Assembly (NCBI GenBank): GCA_001543395.1
Contig: LPNG01000007.1
Coordinates: 1 to 64,000 of the forward strand
DNA: 64,000 bases
Source of the DNA: Candidatus Alcium sp. F082
GTDB lineage: Bacteria; Bacteroidota; Bacteroidia; Bacteroidales; F082
Direction of reading: 5' to 3'
The notes under the pieces are model-generated. The model was not told where the DNA came from. It did not search any database and worked only from the letters and a program-made list of their open reading frames with translations. Shown here piece after piece: positions 15,488 to 22,779 of this stretch (within the stretch, counting starts at the first letter, position 1; each line of letters starts with the position of its first letter). The translations under genes were made by a program, and so were the position numbers.

Positions 15488-15634
15488 ATGAATATGAAAG
15501 AAAAACCTTCGTCCGGCATCAAACAGTTTCTGTTGACGCTTCTCGCGACAACCTTCTCCATCATACTCACCTTCGGCACCTCGGCCATCATCGATAGACG
15601 CCATAAAGCGGCCGCCAAGAAGGAATGGTCATGA
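15488..15634 (+). CDS. Short single-TM peptide, possibly half of a split gene
   Basis: 48 residues, too short for the ORF track: MNMKEKPSSGIKQFLLTLLA, then a transmembrane helix to GTSAIID and a basic tail ending KKEWS. It starts one base after the AlkZ-like stop and overlaps the next gene by ten bases (ATGGTCATGA). Either the two are translationally coupled, or a one-base change has split one membrane-anchored protein into two frames, which fits because the downstream protein lacks any membrane segment. Confidence 0.55.
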   Translation: MNMKEKPSSGIKQFLLTLLATTFSIILTFGTSAIIDRRHKAAAKKEWS

Positions 15635-16245
15635 TGATCCTCTATGACTTTGACAAAACCATTGAACAGGTGCAAAAAGCCGAATCCGCAATTCATCAGG
15701 CAAAAGAAGCGGAATTAGAGGTTGCGCGTCACCCCGAGTATTTCGACAGCCTGCGTTTCAATATCATGCCAGCCGTTACGGTTGCCGCTGAGGAGTTTTC
15801 TGAAACGACAGAAAACATTTTCTCTTCTAATATCGAGACGTTCAACACCCTCGGCAATGTCAATTTTGTCCACGAGGTCTCTTCTTTCTACAGTATGCGC
15901 CATAAATACGAAGAAGACCTATTGGTTGGATATAAAAAAGAGATGACGGAGTCAGGATTAATGAATTCTGTAGGAAAACTTCTCAAATTTGACTTTCCTA
16001 ATTATTATTTCATGAATCAAGTTTATTTGAAGTCATTGAAGAGTACACGAGACCTTTGCATGAAAATGATGAAGGTCAGCGAGGATGAAATGAAAGAATT
16101 TAGCAACCAACGCGTGGTGAATGAAGATCATGGAGAAGATTATGGAATCTCTAATGAACAGTTGATGAAAGAGATGTTTGAGGAAGAGGAAATTCTCAAA
16201 CAGGCCATAGAGAAGCTTGAACAGGACAAACAGACAATCAAATAA
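15625..16245 (+). CDS. Helical protein of unknown function
   Basis: 206 residues, rich in Glu and Lys with long predicted helices (EQVQKAESAIHQAKEAELEV near the start; EEEEILKQAIEKLEQDKQ at the end), suggesting coiled coil. No catalytic motif is recognisable. It overlaps the preceding 48-residue membrane peptide in another frame and may be its cytoplasmic or periplasmic continuation. Nine bases separate it from the zinc-ribbon gene. Confidence 0.7.
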   Translation: MVMMILYDFDKTIEQVQKAESAIHQAKEAELEVARHPEYFDSLRFNIMPAVTVAAEEFSETTENIFSSNIETFNTLGNVNFVHEVSSFYSMRHKYEEDLLVGYKKEMTESGLMNSVGKLLKFDFPNYYFMNQVYLKSLKSTRDLCMKMMKVSEDEMKEFSNQRVVNEDHGEDYGISNEQLMKEMFEEEEILKQAIEKLEQDKQTIK

Positions 16246-16254
16246 CACTAAAAA

Positions 16255-16524
16255 ATGGAACAAAAATTTTGTCAGAGCTGCGGAATGCCGCTCACCCAAG
16301 AGATTCTCGGCACCAATGCCGACGGAAGCAAGAACGAAGACTACTGCCTGTATTGCTATAAAGACGGCAAGTTTACGCAGGAATGCACCATGGAAGAGAT
16401 GATCGAGTTCTGCTCGCAGTTTGTCGATGAAGTCAACAAGAACATGCCCAAACCCATGACCAAGGACGAATACAAAGACATGATGCGGCAGTTTTTCCCG
16501 ACGCTCAAGCGTTGGAAGCAATGA
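16255..16524 (+). CDS. Putative zinc-ribbon protein (short paralogue)
   Basis: 89 residues starting MEQKFCQSCGMPL with a second pair, YCLYCYKDG, giving four cysteines for one zinc. The remainder is a short helical tail. It is about 75 percent identical by my count to the first 89 residues of the protein at 20311, which carries an extra flavin-binding domain, and the DNA is also very similar at the 5' end. Probably a recent duplication that kept only the ribbon. Function unknown; binding to protein or nucleic acid is possible. Confidence 0.8.
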   Translation: MEQKFCQSCGMPLTQEILGTNADGSKNEDYCLYCYKDGKFTQECTMEEMIEFCSQFVDEVNKNMPKPMTKDEYKDMMRQFFPTLKRWKQ

Positions 16525-16558
16525 ATGGCCTATAACAGACTGATGTAAAAGAAGCTGC

Positions 16559-17467
16559 TCAATCACATTCCTCCAACCATTTTTCTAAAATCTTACAATA
16601 TTTGTCGGTTTGTTCGACGAAGCAGGTGTGGCGTGCGCCTTTGAAGACTTCCCAGCGGCTGTTGGGAATGTTCTCGTAGAGCGAGGCAGCCACCACAGGG
16701 GTGCAGATGTCGCGTGTACCGCTGCAAATCAGGCAGGGTTGCTTGATTTGGTGCAGGCGGTCGGTGTATTCGAAGTCGGCCAGATCGCCCAAGGGTTGGT
16801 ATTCGTTGGGTCCCCAGCCATAGAGGTAGGCTTCGTTGCCGGCACGTTTCGGGCGACGGATACACTCGGGCGAGTTTTCGTCCACGCTGATGACATAACG
16901 CTCATAATAATGCTCGTTGGCGCGGAGGTAGTCGGGGTCGTCCCATTTCCCCGTGGCTTCGGCGTGGCGGATGGCCTCTTGGTCTTCTGCCGACATGTAT
17001 TTGATGAGGCGGTGCTGCTCACTGGCCCACAGCGAACTGGAGGCATGGCCCGAAGAGAGGATGACCGACTTGATGCCCTTGGGCTGGCAGTCGATGATGT
17101 AGGCGATGGCTTGCATGGCGCCCCATGACTGGCCGAGGAGGTGGAGCTGGTCGAGGTGCAGGTGCTCGCGCAAGGCAATAAGTTCGTTAATCCAGGTCTC
17201 TTGGGTCCACAGTTCGGGATGGCCGTCGAGATAGGAGTTGCCGCAACCTATTTGGTCGTAGGAGATGACCTGACGGCCCGTGTCGGCAATGCGGTCTAAG
17301 ACTTCGAAATAGTTGTGCGTGCTGCCTGGTCCGCCGTGCAGACAAAGCAGTGCGGGCTTGCTTGAAGGTTCACCGACAATGCGGTAGTAAGTTTGGTAGC
17401 CGAGATAAGGCATATAGCCTTCTTGGATGGGGTGATTCATGGGGTAAGGTGTTTTTGTTTGGGGCAA
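16559..17467 (-). CDS. pip: Proline iminopeptidase-family alpha/beta hydrolase
   Basis: 302 residues of the S33 iminopeptidase / amino-acid amidase family. Visible are the oxyanion motif HGGPGS near residue 45, the nucleophile elbow GQSWGAM near 113, the aspartate region SGTRDICTP and the histidine in GARHTCF near the end. There is no signal peptide, so it is probably cytoplasmic and removes N-terminal proline from peptides or hydrolyses amino-acid amides. It is convergent with the zinc-ribbon gene. Confidence 0.85.
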   Translation of the reverse strand: MPQTKTPYPMNHPIQEGYMPYLGYQTYYRIVGEPSSKPALLCLHGGPGSTHNYFEVLDRIADTGRQVISYDQIGCGNSYLDGHPELWTQETWINELIALREHLHLDQLHLLGQSWGAMQAIAYIIDCQPKGIKSVILSSGHASSSLWASEQHRLIKYMSAEDQEAIRHAEATGKWDDPDYLRANEHYYERYVISVDENSPECIRRPKRAGNEAYLYGWGPNEYQPLGDLADFEYTDRLHQIKQPCLICSGTRDICTPVVAASLYENIPNSRWEVFKGARHTCFVEQTDKYCKILEKWLEECD

Positions 17468-17515
17468 AGATACATCTTATTTTTTCAATTAGAGTTGTTT
17501 TGGCTGTTTGTATGG

Positions 17516-19030
17516 CTATCTTTCCATCTCCCTCCCAATAAACCTCACAAACCCTTCAACATTTCCTTCCACGCTGGCCTGCTCCAAGGCTGCCATGTAT
17601 TCCTGTCGACACTCTACGGGAATCACCACCCAAGGGTAGCCTGCCGTCACCAATTGGCTGTTCATCACGAAACGCGCCGTGCGGCCGTTGCCGTCCATGT
17701 AGGGGTGGATATAGACGAAGAAGAAATGCCCTAAAATGGCACGCACCAGCGCATTCTCCTCCTCGGTCATCAGGTCCGACAAGGCACTCATCGCATCCAA
17801 CACGGCGTCAGGATTCAACGGCGTGTGCATCGAGTTGCGGATATACACCTGATGCCTGCGGTAGCCTATCAAATCCGATGCTTTCACAATGCCCGCCCTA
17901 ATGCATGGCTCAAACAACTGAAAATGCCAGTCCTGATGCCCTTTCACATACCACTGTGCAGGTGCCTTGCCCGAAAAACAGTCCTTCACGCCTTGCTTCA
18001 GCAATTCGTACGCTTGATAATACCCACGGGCAGCCAAGGCATTCCTGCGATCCTTGTCTTCCTCGTCGTTTTCAGGATTCCAATTGCCACTCTGCACACG
18101 CTCTAATAAGCCCTCCGTAATCTTATAGCCCTCAATCGACAAGGAGTTATAGCTGTCCTTTACATACGTCGCATCCATCATTGCCAGCACCGATGCCGCA
18201 TCTTGTTGCACCGGCTGGATTTTTATCGTGTCTATTACCACCTTCCGCATTTGCATCCACATCAAGCGGACACGTGAGGCGTATGGCGATTCCGCGAATG
18301 TCACCATCCGCACATTCTCCTCAAACGGATTCTCTTCCGTCACAGTATACCCCACTTGGCGCATCATTCGCAACAGCTCATCAGCCATCTCCTCGCGTCC
18401 GATGGAGCGCAACGCACCTGCCACGCGACCCGCCCGGGTGGTATGGCCGCCATCGATGGCCGCCAACACGATTGGCGAAACGTCACGCAGGCTTGCAAGG
18501 CACGTTCTTGCCTCCAATGCATCACGCCGATAATAGTCTGGCCCCACCATCAGTAAGGCATACGCCATCGGATACAGCCGCACGCCATAGCGCGGTTCTT
18601 GCATCACCTCTGGTGGCAGGGCCGCCTTGATATCGACAAGCGAAGTCCCGAAAGGCAGTTGCAGGATGTTGTTTGTCCCTTTCTCGCAACGCACAATCAA
18701 TTGCCTGGGAATCACTGTCTTCCCGCTGTGAAAATAGAGTGAAAGCTCTGGCGACAGACACCAAGCCTCGTTGAATCGTTTGTCCAAATAAGCCGTAACG
18801 AAATGCCAGTACGACACATACCACACCGTGGAATCGCCCTCGCTTCCTGGCGACGACGGGATATACCAGCCTTTCATGACCATTTGCAAGTATCCGCTGT
18901 TCACCAACCGCTCTGTATGTGTCCGTCCCAGCGTGTCCGCTCCCTGAATCACCAGATTGTCCCCATGGGCATCCTGATACGCCTTCAGCACTTCCAGCGA
19001 CTCCGCCAATTTCTCTTGTATTGTTGCCAT
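17516..19030 (-). CDS. Autoinhibited Fic AMP-transferase with AbiEi-like N-terminus
   Basis: 504 residues. The catalytic Fic motif HPYMDGNGRTAR lies near residue 442. An inhibitory motif of the (S/T)xxxE(G/N) type, SLSIEG, lies near 295, upstream of the Fic core, so this is a class II, self-inhibited enzyme expected to AMPylate a protein target. Residues 1-150 resemble the wing-helix antitoxin domain of AbiEi (LVNSGYLQMVMKGWYIP), so the protein may also bind DNA. Three 24-base direct repeats lie immediately before the ATG, inside the predicted leader, and could be its own binding sites. Target unknown. Confidence 0.85.
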   Translation of the reverse strand: MATIQEKLAESLEVLKAYQDAHGDNLVIQGADTLGRTHTERLVNSGYLQMVMKGWYIPSSPGSEGDSTVWYVSYWHFVTAYLDKRFNEAWCLSPELSLYFHSGKTVIPRQLIVRCEKGTNNILQLPFGTSLVDIKAALPPEVMQEPRYGVRLYPMAYALLMVGPDYYRRDALEARTCLASLRDVSPIVLAAIDGGHTTRAGRVAGALRSIGREEMADELLRMMRQVGYTVTEENPFEENVRMVTFAESPYASRVRLMWMQMRKVVIDTIKIQPVQQDAASVLAMMDATYVKDSYNSLSIEGYKITEGLLERVQSGNWNPENDEEDKDRRNALAARGYYQAYELLKQGVKDCFSGKAPAQWYVKGHQDWHFQLFEPCIRAGIVKASDLIGYRRHQVYIRNSMHTPLNPDAVLDAMSALSDLMTEEENALVRAILGHFFFVYIHPYMDGNGRTARFVMNSQLVTAGYPWVVIPVECRQEYMAALEQASVEGNVEGFVRFIGREMER

Positions 19031-19126
19031 ATTAGTATATTTTGCACCGCTATTATTAGTTTATTTTGCTTTACTAACATTAGTATATTTTGTATTGCTA
19101 ACATTAGTTTTTGACGCTGCAAAAAT
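19031..19126. repeat. 24-bp tandem repeats in the fic leader
   Basis: Three full 24-base units at 19031, 19055 and 19079, each beginning ATTAGTWTATTTTG, and a fourth (19103-19126) that keeps only ATTAGT before diverging into the promoter. They occupy the whole leader between the predicted start point and the ATG. Direct repeats at this spacing suggest cooperative binding of a protein to DNA or RNA. Confidence 0.75.
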
Positions 19127-19127
19127 A
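19120..19127 (-). promoter_or_regulatory. -7 box of fic
   Basis: TATTTTTG on the minus strand, upstream of the 24-base repeats, about 90 bases before the ATG. Confidence 0.6.
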
Positions 19128-19224
19128 CAAATCTTTTTCTATTTCAACAAAATAAATACCGTAAAAAGTAATAAAAAACACTCCAATTATTATTGTAGAG
19201 TTTCATTATTTTTCGGTTGTTTTT

Positions 19225-19272
19225 ATTAGTTTATTTTGTCTTACAACTATTAGTTTTTGACGCTGCAAGAAT
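19225..19272. repeat. Second, shorter copy of the fic repeat-promoter block
   Basis: One ATTAGTTTATTTTG unit followed by ATTAGTTTTTGACGCTGC, repeating the end of the first array. Its -7 box is degenerate (TATTCTTG). It looks like a duplication of the control region. The rest of the 19128-19433 spacer is AT-rich and shows no gene. Confidence 0.65.
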
Positions 19273-19433
19273 ACGAATGAGTTAATTATTTCACAACAAA
19301 TTTTGTCGTTTCACTCGTTCAAATTTGATTTACACCGCAAAACTACAACATTTTCATTATCAATGGTGATTTGAACACACATTGTCCACATTATTGTCCA
19401 TATAGAGTTTTCGTTTCGGAACGGATAATAAAC

Positions 19434-19441
19434 TATTTTTG
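19434..19441 (+). promoter_or_regulatory. -7 box of the GIN lipoprotein gene
   Basis: TATTTTTG, 75 bases before the ATG at 19516. Confidence 0.6.
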
Positions 19442-19443
19442 CA

Positions 19444-19503
19444 GCCGTTATAACCAAGAATACCATAATCTTTAAAACCGATGCCCCGATGGTATATAAC
19501 GGC
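19444..19503 (+). promoter_or_regulatory. Folded 5' leader of the GIN lipoprotein gene
   Basis: GCCGTTATA at 19444-19452 pairs perfectly with TATAACGGC at 19495-19503, and inside it TACCAT (19461-19466) pairs with ATGGTA (19489-19494). The stem spans almost the whole untranslated leader and ends 12 bases before the start codon. It does not match a riboswitch class I know. Confidence 0.5.
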
Positions 19504-19515
19504 GGACATTTTACA

Positions 19516-20298
19516 ATGAAAAAGTATTTGGCAATTCTATCAGTCGTTGTTTTGTTTGCGTTTAGTGGTTGCAGCAAATATGCAGGCGATCCCGTTTCAA
19601 AGATTTTCAGCATTTCAGATACCTACACCGAGCTTGAAGTGGAGGATGCATTTGACGTCACGGTCAGCGATGCTGCGACACAGATCACCATCACTACGGG
19701 AGAGCGTGTCATGCCGAATGTGGTGGTTGAAACCGTTGAAAACACTTTGAAAATCTACCTTAAAGGTTGGCATTCCAACCGTGGAACGGATATGACGGTA
19801 ATCATGCCTTATAACGCTAACTTGACGAGCGTTGACCTGTCGGGAGCTTCGGAGTTCCATTCGGAATATGGCCTTGAAGGCGATAATGTTGATGTGGAAT
19901 TGTCGGGTGCTTCCAATTTATATTGTGACATCTATGCCGACGAAGTTGACATTGACCTGTCAGGTGCTTCCAGCTACAAAGGCTATTTGGATGCCGATGA
20001 ACTTGATCTTGATATGAGCGGTGCTTCTAATGCTACCCTTGAGGGACAAGTCGGCACGCTCAAGATTGATTTGACGGGGGCTAGCGACATCAAGAAAACC
20101 ATCAACGGTAACAAATATGGTTTTGCTTGCGACTGGTGCGAAGGCTCAATGTCGGGCGCCAGCAATGCCTACATCCATTGCGATGGCACCATCAAGGTCA
20201 ACCTCTCTGGTGCCAGCGACCTGCATTTCACGGGTAATGCCTTCACTGGTGACTGTACCACCTCGGGTGGTTCTGACATCTATCATGATATGCTGTAA
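19516..20298 (+). CDS. Head-GIN-domain (DUF2807) lipoprotein
   Basis: 260 residues from the ATG at 19516, which gives a proper lipoprotein signal (MKKYLAILSVVVLFAFSGCS); the track's upstream start would bury it. The body is a right-handed beta helix of the head-GIN family, visible as a ladder of SGAS turns (DLSGASEF, ELSGASNL, DLSGASSY, DMSGASNA, NLSGASDL) about 18-20 residues apart. Likely an anchored surface adhesion or carbohydrate-binding protein. It lies 12 bases before the zinc-ribbon/flavin protein gene. Confidence 0.85.
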   Translation: MKKYLAILSVVVLFAFSGCSKYAGDPVSKIFSISDTYTELEVEDAFDVTVSDAATQITITTGERVMPNVVVETVENTLKIYLKGWHSNRGTDMTVIMPYNANLTSVDLSGASEFHSEYGLEGDNVDVELSGASNLYCDIYADEVDIDLSGASSYKGYLDADELDLDMSGASNATLEGQVGTLKIDLTGASDIKKTINGNKYGFACDWCEGSMSGASNAYIHCDGTIKVNLSGASDLHFTGNAFTGDCTTSGGSDIYHDML

Positions 20299-20310
20299 AA
20301 TAGTTTAGCC

Positions 20311-21033
20311 ATGGAACAAAAGTTTTGTCAGAGCTGCGGAATGCCGCTCACCAACGAAATCCTCGGCACCAATGCCGATGGAAGCAAAAATGAAGACTAC
20401 TGCATGTATTGCTTTAAGGACGGCAAGTTCCTGCAAGACTGCACGATGGATGAGATGATAGAGCATTGTGCCCAGTTTGTGGACGAGGTAAACAAAGGAC
20501 TGCCCCAGCCCATCACGAAGGAAGAATACATCGGCCAGATGAAGATGTACTTCCCGCACCTGAAACGCTGGCGTAAGGAATTGTCGATAGATGATGACAC
20601 CCCAGAAAACCCTGCCTTGATGGGCGTTAAAGACCTTATCGCCAAGATGGCCGACACGTTGCCCATCACCATGATATCGTCAGTCGATGAGGAGGGCTTC
20701 CCTTGCACCAAGGCCATGCTGTCACCTCGGGTGCGTGAAGGCATCAAGGTGTTCTATTTCACTACCAACACTTTCTCTCTGCGTGTGGCCCACTACAAGG
20801 CCAATCCCAAGGCGAGCATCTATTTCTGCGATGCCGAAGGCTTCAAGGGGATGATGTTGCGCGGTACTATGGAGGTGCTGACCGATGCCAAGAGCAAGGA
20901 GATGATTTGGCGCGATGGCGACACGGAATATTACCCAGACGGCGTCACCGACCCGAACTATTGCGTGCTGAAATTCACCGCCATGGATGGCCGTTTCTAC
21001 AGCGACTTCTATCCTAGGACTTTTGTCTTATAA
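20311..21033 (+). CDS. Zinc-ribbon plus pyridoxamine-oxidase-like flavoprotein
   Basis: 240 residues in two parts. Residues 1-89 are the zinc ribbon (FCQSCGMPL and YCMYCFKDG) shared with the 89-residue protein at 16255. Residues about 100-240 form a split-barrel domain of the pyridoxamine 5'-phosphate oxidase/general-stress-protein-26 type (TLPITMISSVDEEGFPCTKA, NPKASIYFCD). Such proteins bind FMN or F420. It probably reduces or senses a small metabolite; substrate unknown. Confidence 0.85.
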   Translation: MEQKFCQSCGMPLTNEILGTNADGSKNEDYCMYCFKDGKFLQDCTMDEMIEHCAQFVDEVNKGLPQPITKEEYIGQMKMYFPHLKRWRKELSIDDDTPENPALMGVKDLIAKMADTLPITMISSVDEEGFPCTKAMLSPRVREGIKVFYFTTNTFSLRVAHYKANPKASIYFCDAEGFKGMMLRGTMEVLTDAKSKEMIWRDGDTEYYPDGVTDPNYCVLKFTAMDGRFYSDFYPRTFVL

Positions 21034-21046
21034 ACAGTTTATTTCT

Positions 21047-22102
21047 CTAATCATTCTCGCAAATCTGGCGTGCCAAATCATTGAGCATGAGGCATTGGTT
21101 TCTGCTGATGGTTATCTGCTCGTTGTGGTGCTCCCATGGAGAAAGGATGAGCAGTTGGCCTCGGGCGCACGCCTCCATGCGGGTTCCGCTTGGCTTGGCG
21201 AGTTCGGTGAGGCCGTTTTCCTGCAAATAAATGAGCGGCAGACCCTTATTAAAGGCAGCTCTCATCACTGCTTTTTCGCCAGGAGAGATAGTGGGAGAAA
21301 CAAGCACTGCACCTTGTCTGGCAGCTGTTAGGTATTCCTGCACTTTTGCTTGTATTTCTGTTTCAGTAAGACGACGAGAGCATTGTACAAATAAACGCAC
21401 GGGGCGGCTGAGCAGGAAACAGTTACCAATGGCAGAAAATGAAACTCCAGCAATAGTTAGGTTTTGTTGAACACGAAATAAGTCGGGGTGTTCGCGTTTC
21501 ATAAGCAAGCGACGAGGGTTGTCGGACAAATAGCGGAGCCATGTTTCAAGTTGCCCTGCTCGTAGCAGGAGCTTGTCATTGTAGCCACGGGCAAAGAGCA
21601 TGCCGTGGGTGCGGTCTTCGCCTCGTCTGTCTTTTCGGGATGCGGGTTGGGTTTGTTGCGTTGGCAACGCAACAGACGGGACGGGAGGCAAACCTAGCAC
21701 CAACTCGCGGTAATGCTTGTTACAGCTCTGCTTGAACCCGCGCAGTGCCATGCCAAGCGGTTTTTCCATTTTTTCTCTGACAAAAAGGATGCCGTGCAAG
21801 TGATCAGGCATCATTTGTAGGGCGATGACCTCCACCTCAGGATGGTGCAATGATGCCGCCCACCACTCGTCAGCAACGCGTTTGCCTAGTGCCGAAAGCT
21901 CAATGTGTGGCTCGTCTGGGCTGCCTTCAGGAGCGTCGCTTTTACCTACAACATGCCCAAACAGAGCACGACGTCCCTCCGTCACCATCGTGATCATGTA
22001 GATTTGGCGATTTGTATAGTCATGACCAACACAACGGCGAAGCATGGATGGCTTCTTCTCACCAGCAAAGGCTTTCTGTGCTTCATAGGTTTCTTTTTTC
22101 AT
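21047..22102 (-). CDS. REP-type (Y1) transposase with SLOG-like C-terminus
   Basis: 351 residues from the ATG at 22102; the track start at 22147 is a GTG upstream of the TATCTTTG promoter. The N-terminal half is a Y1/RAYT transposase: two-histidine metal motif MPDHLHG near residue 100 and a tyrosine in LETWLRYLSDNPRRL near 186. Residues about 255-335 (VLVSPTISPGEKAVMRAAF, then ACARGQLLILSPW) resemble DprA/SLOG nucleotide-binding folds, an unusual partner. Between them lies a variable linker whose DNA is a 21-base perfect palindrome. No flanking insertion-element ends were found, so it looks like a resident single-copy gene acting on separate DNA hairpins. Confidence 0.85.
   Translation of the reverse strand: MKKETYEAQKAFAGEKKPSMLRRCVGHDYTNRQIYMITMVTEGRRALFGHVVGKSDAPEGSPDEPHIELSALGKRVADEWWAASLHHPEVEVIALQMMPDHLHGILFVREKMEKPLGMALRGFKQSCNKHYRELVLGLPPVPSVALPTQQTQPASRKDRRGEDRTHGMLFARGYNDKLLLRAGQLETWLRYLSDNPRRLLMKREHPDLFRVQQNLTIAGVSFSAIGNCFLLSRPVRLFVQCSRRLTETEIQAKVQEYLTAARQGAVLVSPTISPGEKAVMRAAFNKGLPLIYLQENGLTELAKPSGTRMEACARGQLLILSPWEHHNEQITISRNQCLMLNDLARQICEND
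21654..21674. repeat. Perfect palindrome inside the transposase gene
   Basis: TGTTGCGTT-ggc-AACGCAACA, 9-base arms without mismatch, in the linker-coding part (VALPTQQTQ). It has the form of a REP hairpin. Confidence 0.65.
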
Positions 22103-22127
22103 GAAGATTCTCGTTTCTTTTGTTCTG

Positions 22128-22135
22128 CAAAGATA
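22128..22135 (-). promoter_or_regulatory. -7 box of the transposase gene
   Basis: TATCTTTG on the minus strand, 25 bases before the chosen ATG. It lies inside the track's longer ORF, which argues against the GTG start. Confidence 0.6.
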
Positions 22136-22185
22136 GAATTCTTTCACAAATATCCCAAAAACTTGCGGAAACGAAGCTTATGCCA

Positions 22186-22193
22186 TATTTTTG
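22186..22193 (+). promoter_or_regulatory. -7 box of the acetyltransferase gene
   Basis: TATTTTTG, 20 bases before the ATG. Confidence 0.6.
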
Positions 22194-22213
22194 CAGCGTA
22201 TTAAACATTTGCA

Positions 22214-22732
22214 ATGGAAACCGAAAGAATCCTACTCCGCCCTTGGCGCGACGATGACGCAGCGTCACTTTTCAAATATGCCTCCGATCCCGACGTGGGT
22301 CCTCGCGCCGGCTGGCCCCCGCATAAAAGCGTGGAAGAGAGCCTTGAGATTATCCACACAGTGTTTCATAACGACACCAACTGGGCCATTGAACTCAAGG
22401 CGACAGGCGAGGCCATCGGCGCGATAGGTTATGTGCCTGCGCCTGAAAGCAATCTTCCAACGCGTGATGGCGAGCCGTTGATAGGTTACTGGGTGGCCAA
22501 ACCCTACTGGAACCAAGGCATCTGCACGGAAGCACTTGAATTAATGCTTGACCATATCCGTAAGACAACAGATATCAAATCACTGATTAGCAGCCATTAC
22601 TTCGACAATCCCGCTTCAGGAAAAGTAATGGAGAAATGTGGATTCAAGCCTACTGGCGAGTCCTGCATCGACGAGAAACTGACGGGCACGACAAAACCGA
22701 CACGAGTGATGAGATTGGAGTTATACAGATAA
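22214..22732 (+). CDS. GNAT-family N-acetyltransferase (RimJ/RimL-like)
   Basis: 172 residues. Starts METERILLRPWRDDDAASLF, the usual beta1-alpha1 opening of RimJ/RimL-type acetyltransferases. The acetyl-CoA region reads IGYWVAKPYWNQGICTEALE near residue 90, and the FDNPASGKVMEKCGF segment near 140 is also typical. It should transfer acetyl from acetyl-CoA to an amine on a protein or small molecule. It has its own promoter and no functional neighbours. Confidence 0.85.
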   Translation: METERILLRPWRDDDAASLFKYASDPDVGPRAGWPPHKSVEESLEIIHTVFHNDTNWAIELKATGEAIGAIGYVPAPESNLPTRDGEPLIGYWVAKPYWNQGICTEALELMLDHIRKTTDIKSLISSHYFDNPASGKVMEKCGFKPTGESCIDEKLTGTTKPTRVMRLELYR

Positions 22733-22743
22733 AAGAAAAAGTG

Positions 22744-22751
22744 TATCTTTG
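22744..22751 (+). promoter_or_regulatory. -7 box of the secreted esterase gene
   Basis: TATCTTTG, 28 bases before the ATG at 22780. Confidence 0.6.
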
Positions 22752-22779
22752 CCCAAAATAATCTATAACTCTTATCACT

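Noticed and set aside
19031-19272. Possible CRISPR array
   Set aside because: The 24-base units are contiguous, with no unique spacers and no cas genes.
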